Shown here piece by piece: positions 21,936 to 33,674 of a stretch of 64,000 bases of DNA. The notes beneath the pieces were generated by a model. The model made no database searches and was not told the DNA's origin. It was given only the letters and a program-made list of their open reading frames with translations. A program made the translations under genes and the position numbers. Numbering within the stretch: the first letter of the stretch is position 1; every line of letters starts with the position of its first letter. The stretch covers positions 372,001-436,000 of the forward strand of contig JAPZLL010000022.1 in assembly GCA_036250225.1 (NCBI GenBank), written 5' to 3'. The DNA is from Cercophora sp. LCS_1. Lineage: Eukaryota; Ascomycota; Sordariomycetes; Sordariales; Lasiosphaeriaceae.

Positions 21936-22943
21936 GAACAGACAGACCCTTTTCCATGTCATGGCAGGAGCTCATGCCGCTGCTCGCCAAAGTAGTCCGG
22001 CTCCTGGTGGGAAGGAACCACCCACAACCCACGGAGAAGGTTAGACGCATAATTCTCAATCTCACTCACTCTGTCCCCTTTTCCCACCCTTCAACCTGCG
22101 ATCAAGCGAATGCCGACGGTTTGATGCCGATTGCAAAAATGCTGCATGCGTCAGGGAATCAGTGTGGTGGTATCAGAACCGAAGCCAAGCAGCGCGGCAG
22201 GCTAGCTCATGACAAGCTTTCCAAGCCGATCTTAATTCTACGCCCGACAACGTGTGCGCATTTGTAAGGCACGTTCTGACCTCGTTGAGAATCGCAAGCA
22301 AGCCGCCAGATGTCGTGATCTTGCCGATCATGATCTACATATCGAGGCTCACAATCCTCCCAATGCAATTGCGGGGGGTGGGCTTCCCCAGGTTTCTGTT
22401 TTCTACCCCTGTCTCTTGCATCGCACCTCCGCCAAGTCCGGTCCCCACGATCACGACATCAGGTCCCAGGCGTGGCCCGTCTCTGATCTGCCATGCATAT
22501 GCCCATTGCAGGACGACGACACCTCCCACCCGACGCGCCGTGGACGTGGGATGCCGCTCATCCGGCGTCCAACATCCGGAGCGGGCCGATTACAACCACA
22601 CTATACGTGGGCATCGTCCAGCGTGCCAACCTTGCAACCGGGCGATGGGGAATCGACCCTCTCAACACCAGTGTCATTGGCCAGAAGGAAGATCCCCTCA
22701 CGGCCAAATTTTAGAAAGATGAATGCTTCTTCCAGCATATTGCGCGGATGCATCTTAGGCAGAATAAGAGGTTGTGGAGCCATGGCATCTCATCGGTTTC
22801 CTGGGGTCCTGAGCTGAAACGTGTATAAGTCTGTCTCACTCCCCAGCCAGACGCTGAGAACACTCTCCCCTCTTTGTGTACCATTTGTTGGACTCGATCG
22901 TTTTGGCTGGTGTTTGCCTCAGTCCCACGCTCGTTTGAACAAG
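21936..22943. other. Intergenic with a possible oxidoreductase relic
   Basis: No intact gene. On the minus strand at 22335-22529 a short frame contains DVVIVGTGLGGGAM, resembling an FAD-binding Rossmann start, but nothing of a following domain can be joined to it. The last part is the oxalate decarboxylase promoter and leader. Confidence 0.35.
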
Positions 22944-24386
22944 ATGAAGGTGTCACTCCAGCTTTCGGCCCTGGCCCTGGTCCAGACCGTCTTCGGCGCT
23001 GCTTTGCCCACAACAACCTCAACTTCTGGTCCGCAGTTCGAGAATGGGCAGCCCATCGACGGGAATGGAAAAGGGGCTCCTATAGTCGGTATGTAGAGCC
23101 GGGTTCCCGGTCGCCGTCACACCGTCAACTAACTCAGGTCGTGCTTCAGGTGGAACCAACAAGTATATTGACGTTACCAACCCGGACAATCTTGGTCGAC
23201 AGCCCACCGATAACGGAATTGTCCCGAACCTGAAGTGGCGCTTCTCCGACTCCAAGACAAGACTCTTCAAGGGCGGGTGGCTTCGCGAACAAGTCATCCA
23301 GGACCTTCCCCAGAGCCACGATGTCTCGGCCGCCCAGCAGCATCTTACCAAGGGGGGCACTCGTGAGCTCCATTGGCACAGGGTCGCAGGTATGCGTTGA
23401 TGTCTTTTGCCCATTACTTCTTTCAGCGCGCTTGAGGCGCCTCCTTTTCTTCGGGCAAAACTGACTGAGGTTCTTCCTAGAATGGGGTTTCGTTTATGCG
23501 GGTTCTGTCTTGATCTCGGCCGTCGACGAATTCGGGAAATACCAGGTGGAGACACTCAACTATGGTGACATCTGGTACTTCCCTAAGGGCGTGGCACACA
23601 CCGTCCAGGGTCTGGAGGACGAAAATGAGTTTTTGTTGGTGTTTGATGACGCGGATTTCGACAAGGCAGGGTGAGTTTCCTGAACGAAGTACCTAACCCG
23701 TGATTGCTGATCGTCTACGTGTTAGCACCACGTTCAACGTTGATGACTGGATCGCGCACACTCCACGCGATGTTGTTGCTAAAAACTTCGGCCTCGACCC
23801 TTCTGTCTTTGATAACGTCCCCAAGCCGAACCCTAGTATCTTCAACGGGACTGTCAGCAAGAACGCTACCAACACCCCTACCGGCACTCTGACTGGCGAC
23901 GCGTCGTTCGTGTACAGAACCCTCCAGCACGAGCCCGAGCCCGTTCCCGGCAAAGGAGGCGTGTTCTACAAGATCGACAGCACCAACTTCCCCGCGAGCA
24001 AGACTTTGGCGGCCACCTTTGTGAGACTCAAGCCTGGTGGTCTGAGGGAGCTTCACTGGCACCCCAATGCAGAGGAGTGGCTGTATTTCCACAAGGGTTA
24101 CGCTCGCGCTACTGTCTTCACCGGTAACACAAACTCGCGGACCTTCGATTTCGGACCTGGTGATACCGCCGCCTTCCCGGATAATTCTGGCCACTACATC
24201 GAGAACACATCCGAAACCGAAGACCTTGTCTGGATTGAGATCTACAAGTCGGATAGGGTCGCTGACATCCCGTTGACGCAGTGGCTCGCGCTGACACCCG
24301 CGGATATCGTGGCCCAGACACTCAAGATCCCGCTTGAGGTTGCTGAGAGTCTGCAGAGGGAAAAGCAAGTCCTGATCTCAGCTTGA
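22944..24386 (+). CDS. Secreted bicupin oxalate decarboxylase
   Basis: Four exons (22944..23088, 23150..23389, 23481..23670, 23726..24386) with GT-AG introns in matching phase give 411 residues. There is a signal peptide (MKVSLQLSALALVQTVFG) and then two cupin domains. Cupin 1 has GTRELHWHRVAEWGFVYAG and GDIWYFPKGVAHTVQG. Cupin 2 has GGLRELHWHPNAEEWLYFHKG and GDTAAFPDNSGHYIEN. Each supplies the His-His-Glu...His manganese ligands, so both sites look competent. Reaction: oxalate to formate and CO2. Length and motif spacing fit fungal OxdC. It follows the dead NRPS on the same strand but has a general extracellular acid-handling role, so cluster membership is doubtful. Confidence 0.92.
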
Positions 24387-26623
24387 GTGCCGCTGCGTCT
24401 CATCGTACTGGACGCATGTGGGTGCATTGGAAGTGGGCGGTGTTGGCGTGGGCGGATGGTACCTATTGGCTGGCGGTCAGGCGGTTTCTTGGGTGGCGGG
24501 ATGATGATGATGCATTCCGTAGTGTCCATAAGATGTTGAGTCGGAGAGGGGTTGTAGGTACACAACTATAATTCTAATTCTAATGGATACCATTTCGGTC
24601 AGTGACCGTGGGAGTTATCATGGGAATGAGCTTTGCAAAGCACAGGTGACGTGGGAACGCCGACTCCTTGAGCTTGTTCTCAAAAAGCTTGGGTCACCAG
24701 ATGTGCGACTTGCAGCTTCAACGTCGCAGCACCTTGTTTGTGGTCATGCTCCCACCCAAACGGTCGGGTCTTTATGGGCTGGCGATTTGCATGTGGCTGC
24801 ATCTGCCTGTGACTCTCGTCGCTCATTGACACCTGTTGCAAGGAAGGCATGGCAGAAATGTCCGATGGGCCAGCTGGGTAAAAGTATGGTGAGACGAATA
24901 CCCTGCCTTCGCAAAGCATAGATCGTTCTCGATGAGGGGTAACCCGGAAATATTTGAGATTCCAAACATCAGCCGAAGATGGAAAGGGCTGGGCACCCTG
25001 GACAGGATAATTGACCTGTGAGAATGAGCACTTCCAGGGATTTCGAAGAACATGAGGAACTAGGAACGAGCGATGAATTGAAAGCTACCATACAAAGTAT
25101 CGTACCATGAAAGAAGAACAATCATCTAGACACCCCCATATGATGAAGATTCCAGATTGAGGGTTCCAGGTTGTCGCGATGAGTCTCGAGGCGTAGCTTT
25201 GGTCGGATTATTTTGTAAAGTCATGCTGTTGAGGGGCGCTTCTCAAGCTCGGAATAACTCACCACCACGTTCAAAAAAGGGACGTTTGCCACGAACATCT
25301 GGAAATAAAAACTATATATAATCGGTTGGGTTAACCATAAACGTAATAGAGCCCGGAACCAATCCGCTGGTAATGATGGCAATGCACAAAGCATCCGATA
25401 CTTGCTTCCCGTTTCTCCGTCAACTGCCCCTGGCGGCGATGGCCAAACGCAGGGTTCGTCTCGGATTGGTCCAATTCGGGGCTGGAGAAGTGCCCGTGGT
25501 TGGGTTATCGCTCTGCTTGGCCCCTCTGTCCGCAATCGCATCATGGGCGGCTATCGAGGATCGCTTGTCAGCCTCCCGGATTCCTCCAAGGTTTCCCATT
25601 CCCTCGTCAAAACATCAGCGAGACGCTTTGCGCCCCTTTTCAACTGTCGCAGGCCCGCCTTCAATTTCACCTTGTCAACATTGCCTATGCCGCGCGATCA
25701 GTTATTTGTGTTTTTGTCCTGCGAGCTCAAACCCTCGAATTGAACCCGCAGCGTTTTTCTCAGCGCTGGCGGCATTCCTGCAGCACCCCTCGGTCCTGTA
25801 GGTATTGGATCTCAAACCCACCCCCGCCCTTCAGGGAGCGGCAACCGAACCCCCAGGCACAGAACCTGCTCGACGCGCGACAGCTGCTCTATGACGTCCC
25901 TGTCCCGATTTCACGGAGAACAAGCCTTTTCCCGCATCAATAACGCTGGCCCCTCGAATTGTACAATACGTTATAACGGTCGCATCGCGAACAGTCTTGC
26001 GTAGCCGTCATCAGTCCTGCCCCTCAAGTCCAGCATAGCCTGCGCGCAGCGAGCCGAGCCCGTTTCAACGCGACATTGTCAATTCCATTGCGGCCAACGT
26101 TTTGCGCCAGCAAGCCTTTGCAACAACAATCGTAAGGGAGCACCATCTCGTGGCAGATATTGGTATTTTGTGAGGTCAGTTTCCGCATCCTGGAATTTTC
26201 GGTGGACGGCGCACGACGTTTGCCCTTTATCGGTGCGGCGACTTTGGGAGCTGCCCTGGCCCGCCACCGCGATCCCGCATTGCCTCGTCCTCCGGGCGAG
26301 GAGTCAGGTCGAGAAGCGCAATTTTCTGCGGCCTGGTTTCTTCCCACGATCGAAATCACTGAGCTGTCGCCCTTCGTCCGGGGATCGCTCACCCAACATC
26401 AAATCACCCCTCTGCATCCTCAGCTTGACATAACCCATTTCCTGGGGCATCAAAAAGCTAACAGAATCGCCAGGCGCAGGTTGTGAGATTTCCCTCTGCC
26501 GCTAATTGTATCGCACCACCCCGCCCACCTCCCGATTCCCGTCGGCGACGAACATTTGCTTCCGAGCGCATCTTTGAAGCGCTTCCGCATTTCCGACTAC
26601 CCTTCTTGCTGTCGATATTCAAA
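24387..26623. other. 2.2-kb intergenic region upstream of the SRPK gene
   Basis: Contains the oxalate decarboxylase 3' flank and the presumed long promoter and 5' leader of the kinase gene. Frames are short and without domain features. No RNA gene was recognised. Confidence 0.5.
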
Positions 26624-29260
26624 ATGAACGGCTCACAGCAGGCCCAAGATGCGGCGGCGCAAAAACCGACCATCGCGGTCACCACAGCGCCCGCCAACGG
26701 TAACTCAACATTGAACAAGAAGCGAAAGAAGGAGGGCTTGAAGCCCATTATCACAACCGAGGGTTCCGGGTAGGTGCATGATGTTTTTCCTTGCTTCCAT
26801 GACCGCAAACTTCGTTTTCTGTTTCTGTCTTGCTTGCCCAGCGACATGTGCAGTTCGCCGCGCCAAGCTGAAGAATTGGGTTTCTTGCGCACCGGCCGAG
26901 CTGTCGTTGGGCGGCGCCCGGGACAGGTGGCGGGGTGCGGTAGGCGCATCATGGAGGGGGAAGGCGCCGGCGTCCATGCGTGTGGTGCTGCGACATGACA
27001 GCACGGCCTATGGACAGCGACTGCCAACCGCAAGTGAATTGGACGCACCTGGAAGCGATGACGGGCCTAAGGGCAAAGGGGAAACGTGAGGCGTTCCCCG
27101 GTCGCGGTCTTGTTTGTGGCTCCAGTGAGCTGCAGACGTGGAGGGAGGCGGTCGCACCACCCCAAAACCACAGACCTTACCGCCCCCTCCCACCACCGAC
27201 CTCTCCCGCATGTCAACGACGTCCCATCCATCGCCGTTTTCCTGCACCCGTCGCAACAACACCAACGCCTAGTACCTCCACCAAATTCCAGGCTTCAACC
27301 GCCTAGCGCTGGCACAGCGCACCCAAGGCCGCGATGAAGACAATGCTGCTCAAGACAAGGTCCCCGCTTTCGCTTTGTAACCCCAGTCAACCTGAGTCCC
27401 GCTTCCCGATCCGCTGAAGTTTCGGCACTGTGCGCAGCGATCCCGCCCCTCCCAGCCCAAACCCCGCCACGCTTGACCCGCCCACGCCATCTCGCAACCG
27501 TCGGCGTCGCGTCGGGCTCCCATGATGAACACGCGTTGACGTTGAAAGACACATTGCTTACATATATCTCGTCTTGCAGGGCCGCCCAGTTGTCGTCATC
27601 TATGGCACATTCGCCGACGTCTTCGTCTTCACCGGAAGATGCCGCCGAGAACACGGCCGACGAGGAGGATTCGGAAGACTACTGCAAAGGAGGGTATCAC
27701 CCCGTCACGATTGGCGAAAAGTTCAAGGACGGGAAGTACACGGTTGTGCGGAAGCTTGGCTGGGGTCATTTCTCGACCGTCTGGCTGTCCAGGGACAACA
27801 CAACCGGCAAACATGTCGCCCTGAAAGTTGTGCGATCCGCCGCCCACTACACGGAAACCGCAATCGATGAGATCAAGCTTCTCAACAAGATCGTCCAGGC
27901 AAACCCGAACCACCCTGGCCGCAAGCATGTCGTCAGTCTCCTCGACTCGTTTGAGCACAAGGGGCCCCACGGCACTCATGTGTGCATGGTGTTCGAAGTT
28001 CTCGGAGAGAACCTGCTGGGCTTGATAAAGAAGTGGAATCACAGAGGGATTCCGATGCCCCTTGTCAAACAAATCACCAAGCAAGTCCTCCTTGGCCTTG
28101 ACTACCTACATCGGGAGTGTGGTATTATTCACACGGACCTTAAGCCCGAAAACGTCTTGATCGAGATTGGGGACGTCGAGCAGATTGTCAAGAAAGTCGT
28201 TAAAAGCGACCCGAATGATAAGGAGAACAACCGGAATGGTCGGCGGAGACGGAGGACGTTGATTACCGGTAGCCAGCCGCTACCTTCACCCCTGAACGCG
28301 AGCTTCAATCATGCCGCACTCTTCCCCACAGCGAGCTCGCACTCCAGTCTAGGGCAGATGCTGCACGAAGGTAGGCGTGAAACATTTCGGTGGCCCTCAT
28401 ATAACTTCTGGCTAATGCATTTCCTCGGTAGGCAACAAATCAAAAGAGGCTTCGCCGAGGCCCGACAAGGACGGCGGGGACGACAAACAGAAACAGAGGG
28501 AGAGAACAGCCGATATCTTGACAAAGGAGGTGTCTGGAATATCACTGGATAAGGCGGCGACCCCTCCGTCAACAACGGGGGAGAAGCGCAAGGCCGACGA
28601 CATGCAAGCCTTCGACATTATCAGTGTCAAGATTGCTGATCTGGGCAACGCCTGCTGGGTCAACCACCATTTCACAAACGATATCCAAACTCGCCAGTAT
28701 CGGTCACCCGAAGTCATACTCGGTGCCAAGTGGGGCGCAAGTACGGATGTTTGGAGCATGGCTGCCATGGTAAGGCCACCATCGTCGCCGAGACATGCCC
28801 TCTGCTAACTTGGCCGCAGGTATTCGAGTTGATCACGGGCGACTACCTGTTTGACCCTCAGTCGGGAACAAAATATGGTAAGGATGACGACCACATTGCC
28901 CAGATCATCGAGCTCCTCGGTCCATTTCCCAAATCGCTGTGTCTCTCAGGGAAGTGGTCCCAAGAAATCTTCAACAGGAAAGGGGAGTTGCGCAATATCC
29001 ATAGGCTGCGGCATTGGGCTCTTCCCGACGTGTTGAGGGAGAAGTACCATTTCAAGGAGGACGAGGCAAAGCGCATCTCGGACTTCCTCACGCCGATGCT
29101 CGAGCTTATGCCGGAAAAGCGGGCGAATGCTGGTGGCATGGCAAGTCACGGCTGGTTGGAGGATACGCCTGGAATGAAGGGCATCAAGATCGACAAGGTT
29201 GAGGTGGGCAGTCGCGGGGAGGGCATAGACGGTTGGTCGTGCGAAGTGAGGAAGAGGTAG
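26624..29260 (+). CDS. SR-protein-specific kinase (SRPK/Dsk1/Sky1 family)
   Basis: Four exons: 26624..26769, 27580..28370, 28432..28769 and 28820..29260, giving 571 residues. The first intron is long (810 nt) but joins in phase. The short first exon is basic (LNKKRKKEGLKP). Kinase motifs: GWGHFSTVW glycine loop, VALKVVRS Lys, HTDLKPENVL catalytic loop, then the SRPK-type spacer insert (about residues 240-390, rich in Lys/Arg/Ser), IADLGNACW in place of DFG as in SRPKs, QTRQYRSPEV activation segment, and a C-lobe ending at about WLEDTPG. Known role: phosphorylates RS-domain splicing factors; the spacer controls cytoplasmic versus nuclear location. A start inside exon 2 (MAHSPTSS) is an alternative if intron 1 is really leader. 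Confidence 0.93.
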
Positions 29261-30188
29261 ACGGTTTTGGATGCGTTTTGGTTGTCTCTGGTGCGTTGGG
29301 GATCCCGAGAGACCAGGTGGCGGTATACAGCGGCCGGGGCATGTCCTGACGTCGATAATGAAACAATTGACTGGCCCCATTGGGGCGAGAAGTTCGGATA
29401 CCAGCAGCGGGTTCAACCACACAAAGCGGCTCTATCTGACTGGCTAGAGGAGGAAGGGGTACTGTCTTGTTGACGGCCTTTTTTTTCTATGTTATTGCTA
29501 TTTGCAGCAACTTTACTACAACACTGTCAAGCGAGTCTTTCGTCCTCTTGGTTTGCAGCTGTCTTACCATGAGGCCGTCGCTTGGTGATATGTGATTTTC
29601 CTCGTGCTTTGCTGCTCATTTCAATCTCTCTTTGATCTCGCCACGAACAGTCATGGAACGACGTTACTTTTTTTTTTCTGTCAGTTCACAGAATCGGATA
29701 GACTTGTTTCTTTTTGTGCTTTCCTGGCTGTACCACAGACATATACCGTTTTCTTCACGAGTAACTCTTGCTAAGCACACACAATTAGATACTATGGATC
29801 TGGGTTAGCTCCAGAAGAGAATGACCAAGAGAAACTAAACATGGTCGAGAGCGTCATGGATTTCCGCGGCTAGCAGTGTTCTATCATGTTGCTTCATCTG
29901 GGCGCCAAGTGAACTCTGTATGCTCTCTTCTTTTCTCCTTGTTGACGGGAACGAAGCCCAACAAAACTCGAGGTGATCCCGAACGCCCTCCTGAACAACG
30001 CCGGCCCAATCCTGCATCAACAAAATACAATTGCCCTAATCTGCCCCTCAAGACGCATTGCCACCTATTGGCTGCTGAAGCTGCTGCCCACCTGCTACAA
30101 CGTTGGATACAACGATTTTAAGTCGGTTTGTGCGCCATCGCCACGTGCGGCAAACCAAACTGTCCTTGGAGGATTAGTTTCGGGACCC
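29261..30188. other. Intergenic between convergent SRPK and IWS1 genes
   Basis: 3' flanks with T-rich tracts near 29470-29760. No credible coding or RNA feature. Confidence 0.55.
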
Positions 30189-31580
30189 CTAGCCCCTCTT
30201 CTTGCCCTTCTGGGTCAGTTTGCGGAATGCCTCCGCACCAGCCGAGCCGATGGGCCTGAAGTCGGGACCCCGAGTTCCATCAAAGGTGCTGCGGGGAGCA
30301 ACAGTATAGCTTGCGGGAAGGCCTGCCGGCTGGGCTCTGTTACTGTTCTTGGGCTCGGGCGCAAGCATGCGCTCTCGCTCAAGTTCGAACTTGGTCTTGC
30401 CAGCTGGACGTTGCGTTAAGGTCATCTGAGAGCCACTGACGGCGGCCTCTTGACGCTGTGCCAGTTTCGCGGCACTGGGAGAATTGTTAGAAAAGAGTTC
30501 TGGGTGATATTGGGATGTGACTGCAGGAACTTACGTAAAGTCGAAGTCACGGGTCTCGATGTGGCGCTTCTTGTAGTCATCGGTCCGCTTGATAATAGGG
30601 CGACTCCATTCACCCATCAAGCGCTCGGCAATACGTTTGATCGTGGGCGTCGGGCGCTTGCTTTTGTTATAAAACAGGACCACCTTGCCAATCCCACTGC
30701 TCAAAAGACATTCCTTGTTAATAGGAAGCCTAGCAAGCGCATTGAAGATCTCGAGCTGAATGCTATAGGCAGGTAGACTGCCGTCGTTGAGCGGTTCGAG
30801 AAAGTACTTCACAGACTGGAGGAAGTTGGTCTCAGGATCGAGAACCGAGTCCTGGATCGTTGTTCGGTTGAGCAGATTGGTGACTTGTGGGAGGAGCTTC
30901 AGCTTGTGAACGGCGGGCTGGCCCTTCTCACGGGCTTCATTGTCAGCAACACAGGCCTTCTCCATTGCGACCTTGAGGTTCGCGATCTGGTCGTCGATTT
31001 CATCCTCCAAGTCCTGAGCGAGTAGTTAGCCACCAATCCCTTGTCCAAATGTCAAGAACATAAAACATACAATATCGTCCTTCTTTCTCCTTCTCTTCGA
31101 CGGGTTCTTGATCGCCTGGTCGATCATTCTGTCGAGTGCTCGCCGGCGACGTTCCTCCGGCGACAGATGCTCCTCATCTTCTTCCCGCTGCTTTGCCGCG
31201 TCCTTCTTTGCTGCACGACGCTCTTCGCCATCTGTTCGCGATTTCCGGGGCCGGCTGCGGCGTTCCCCATCATCGGCAAAGTCAACCCCGTCGTTCCTCG
31301 CCCTCTTCTTCGGTCTGCGCCCTTCCTTTGGCTTCTTTGCGCTCTCAGTATCTGTGCGCTTCCTCTTGGACGCTTTCAGCGTCTGTGCCATCTCGGCATC
31401 GATGATCTTGTGTTCCTCGGCACCAGGATTGAAATCATCCTCGAACTGGTCTTCGTCGATTTCGGAGAGCAAGTCTGAGTCTTTGTCTGACAGATCGTCG
31501 CCATCTTGGGGGGCTTCGACAACATCATCCTCTTCTCGATCTTGAGCCCGCTCCTCCGCGGGAGAACCAACGTCGGACAT
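30189..31580 (-). CDS. IWS1: Transcription elongation factor IWS1/SPN1
   Basis: Three exons (31580..31071, 31013..30535, 30474..30189) with GT-AG introns in phase give 424 residues. The N-terminal ~165 residues are strongly charged: acidic repeats (LSEIDEDQFEDDF), then Lys/Arg-rich segments with nuclear-localisation character. The folded TFIIS N-domain-like core follows in exon 2 (LPQVTNLLNRTTIQDSVLD; FLEPLNDGSLPAYSIQLEIF; LPINKECLLSSGIGKVVLFY). The basic tail is encoded by exon 3. Known role: binds Spt6 and elongating RNA polymerase II. It is divergent from the Brl1/Brr6 gene. Confidence 0.94.
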
Positions 31581-32101
31581 TGTGAGAAGAGGTGTTGAGT
31601 TTGTCTGGCAAACCGATGGAGAATTCGAGGTGAGGAAGGTGCTAGAGATCGGTTTGGGTTGCTAGGGATCTCTATCCTGTGGCCAAGTTCCCCTAAGAAG
31701 ATAGTTGGTAGGAGAAGAAATAGCGAGCTGCCGATGGTTGGGATGCGAAAAACCCAAAGGTCCGTCGAAGCGGCGGCTCTTGGAAACCACCAATCTTTCC
31801 CTGACGAGTGGTGGCGCGTGCGACAAAGAGCACACTGGTCCGTGCGATGGATGTCCATCTTCCGCGGATTTGCCGATGGGAGAGAACCCGTGCGCACGTG
31901 TTGCCCCACTTCGATTTGCCTTCGGTCTTCTCAGCGGTGTGTGTTTACTTTCTGAGTGGTTGCCACCAACGACGTTGCCGTGCATCAGCGGCACAAGGAC
32001 AGGGAGTCAAGATCGGTTGACAAACACCACCATCCCGGCGCAAACCTGCAATTTACACCCACAACACCAAGCAAACCACACATTTCCTTGCAGGCGCAAA
32101 G
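31581..32101. promoter_or_regulatory. Divergent promoter region between IWS1 and BRL1/BRR6
   Basis: 521 bp between opposite-facing start codons of two housekeeping genes. No specific element is claimed. Confidence 0.45.
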
Positions 32102-33674
32102 ATGGATCGCCGAGGTTTTGAAGGTCCCATGGACTGGGAATACCAGAACAAACCACCTATCGACCCCTCCAGCCCTTTCGCAAATACTTCACACAAGCCA
32201 AGGCGTAAGTCACCGCATTCCGGCGCAGCGCAGCAGTCTCCGCCCACCAAAAGATCGGCGCGGATACGCCAAGTCGAAGATATTCCAAAAGATGAGAGCT
32301 AACATCGTACAGCTTTCTTCGATTCGCCCTCCAAACCTGGCAATGGAAATCCGTTCTCGTTCGCTGGCGCCTCCAGGAGCTCGCCGTTCAAACCACAAAA
32401 TGCACCTCAGCCGCCACCACCACGATCCATCTTCAACCCACAACTTGCGCACAAGCCAACCGCGCCACAGTTCCGTAACCCTGCCTTTACCACTCCACAG
32501 AAGCGCGTCGATGAGCTTGCTTACGCCGACTTCTCGGGCGCCGAGACGAGCCCTGCCCTGACGGACACATCTGAGATACCTCCCGAGACCCCAGAGGTGG
32601 ACCACGATGAAGATTTCGGCAGAATGACGATAACTCCGCATTCCGCAGGGAGGGTTCTATACGGAAAAGGCATGCCACGAAGCCGCACACCAGGGAGGGG
32701 CGAAGTCCCCAGAGGGAACCGGGATAAGGTTAGGAAGAGGAAACGCTTGCAGGGTGATCGAGATGTCGGCAGCGTACGACCGAGGCTGCCCCACGCTTCG
32801 GATGATTCGGACAGTGATTGGGAGGAAGGTTCACGACCGGACGTCAAGAAGTCGAGCAAGCAGAAAGGTTGGCTCGGCAGTTTCCTGGCGGCGGTTAGCG
32901 ATCACCCGAGCGCCCCGGCCATTCTATCCAGGTGGCTGCAGCTTGGAGTCAACATTGTGCTGATGGGCCTGGTCCTTTTTGGCATGTTTGCTGTCTTCCT
33001 CCAAGTGCGCTCCGACCTTGCGCACGCCAACGAAAAGGCCAGGGCCGATCTCATCCAGCAAATGGCGGTTTGCAGCGACAACTATCGGAAGAACCAATGC
33101 TTCCCGAAGGACAGACGAGCTCCGGCCCTTGATTCGGCATGTAATGAGTGGGAGGCATGCATGAACCAGGATCCCTCAGCTATCATGAGGGTCCAGGTGA
33201 CGGTCCGGAATATGGGCAACGTGCTGAACGAGTTCACCGATGCGGTTACGCTGAAAACCTGGGTAAGCATGATTTCGTATGGCGACGAATCACGTCCGCT
33301 AACAACCACGCAAGGGCTTCATTTTGTCACTCCTTCTCGTGGCCATCGTGGGCACAAACGTCGGATTCGGCTTTCTTCGCGAATCGGCACTCCCGCATCC
33401 AGTTCGACCCGCTGAGCCCTCGCAGCCGGCTTCGTTTCCGATGCTTGGCGCCACTCAGCACAACCCTCAGCAAGCCTACATATGGGCCCCTATCGGCCAG
33501 ACTCCTCGCCATAGGCGGAACTTCCTGGCGGACGATGCTACCGACACGGAGAACTCGCCTGAAGTCAAAGCTCTCCTGCCGCCACAAACGCCATCAGGGA
33601 GGCGGAGCCCAAGTAAAACCGACAGGGGCCGTAGTCCTACTAAAGCCTCAAGGAGCCCGAGCAAGGGGTACTAG
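32102..33674 (+). CDS. Nuclear envelope protein Brl1/Brr6 family
   Basis: Three exons (32102..32204, 32313..33262, 33315..33674) give 470 residues. The N-terminal ~260 residues are disordered, Pro/Ser rich then basic. A first transmembrane helix lies at about 280-305 (WLQLGVNIVLMGLVLFGMFA). The perinuclear Cys-rich loop carries the four-cysteine pattern CSDNYRKNQCF...ACNEWEACMNQDP, the family hallmark. A second helix is encoded by exon 3 (GFILSLLLVAIVGTNVGFGF). The C-terminal tail is Ser/Lys/Arg rich. Known role: membrane homeostasis and nuclear pore complex insertion at the nuclear envelope. The last intron ends in an unusual GCAAG acceptor, but frame and helix continuity support it. Confidence 0.92.

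Noticed and set aside
31041..31545. Plus-strand Ser/Arg-rich frames opposite IWS1 exon 1
   Set aside because: Antisense of the acidic/basic N-terminal region of IWS1; no independent support.
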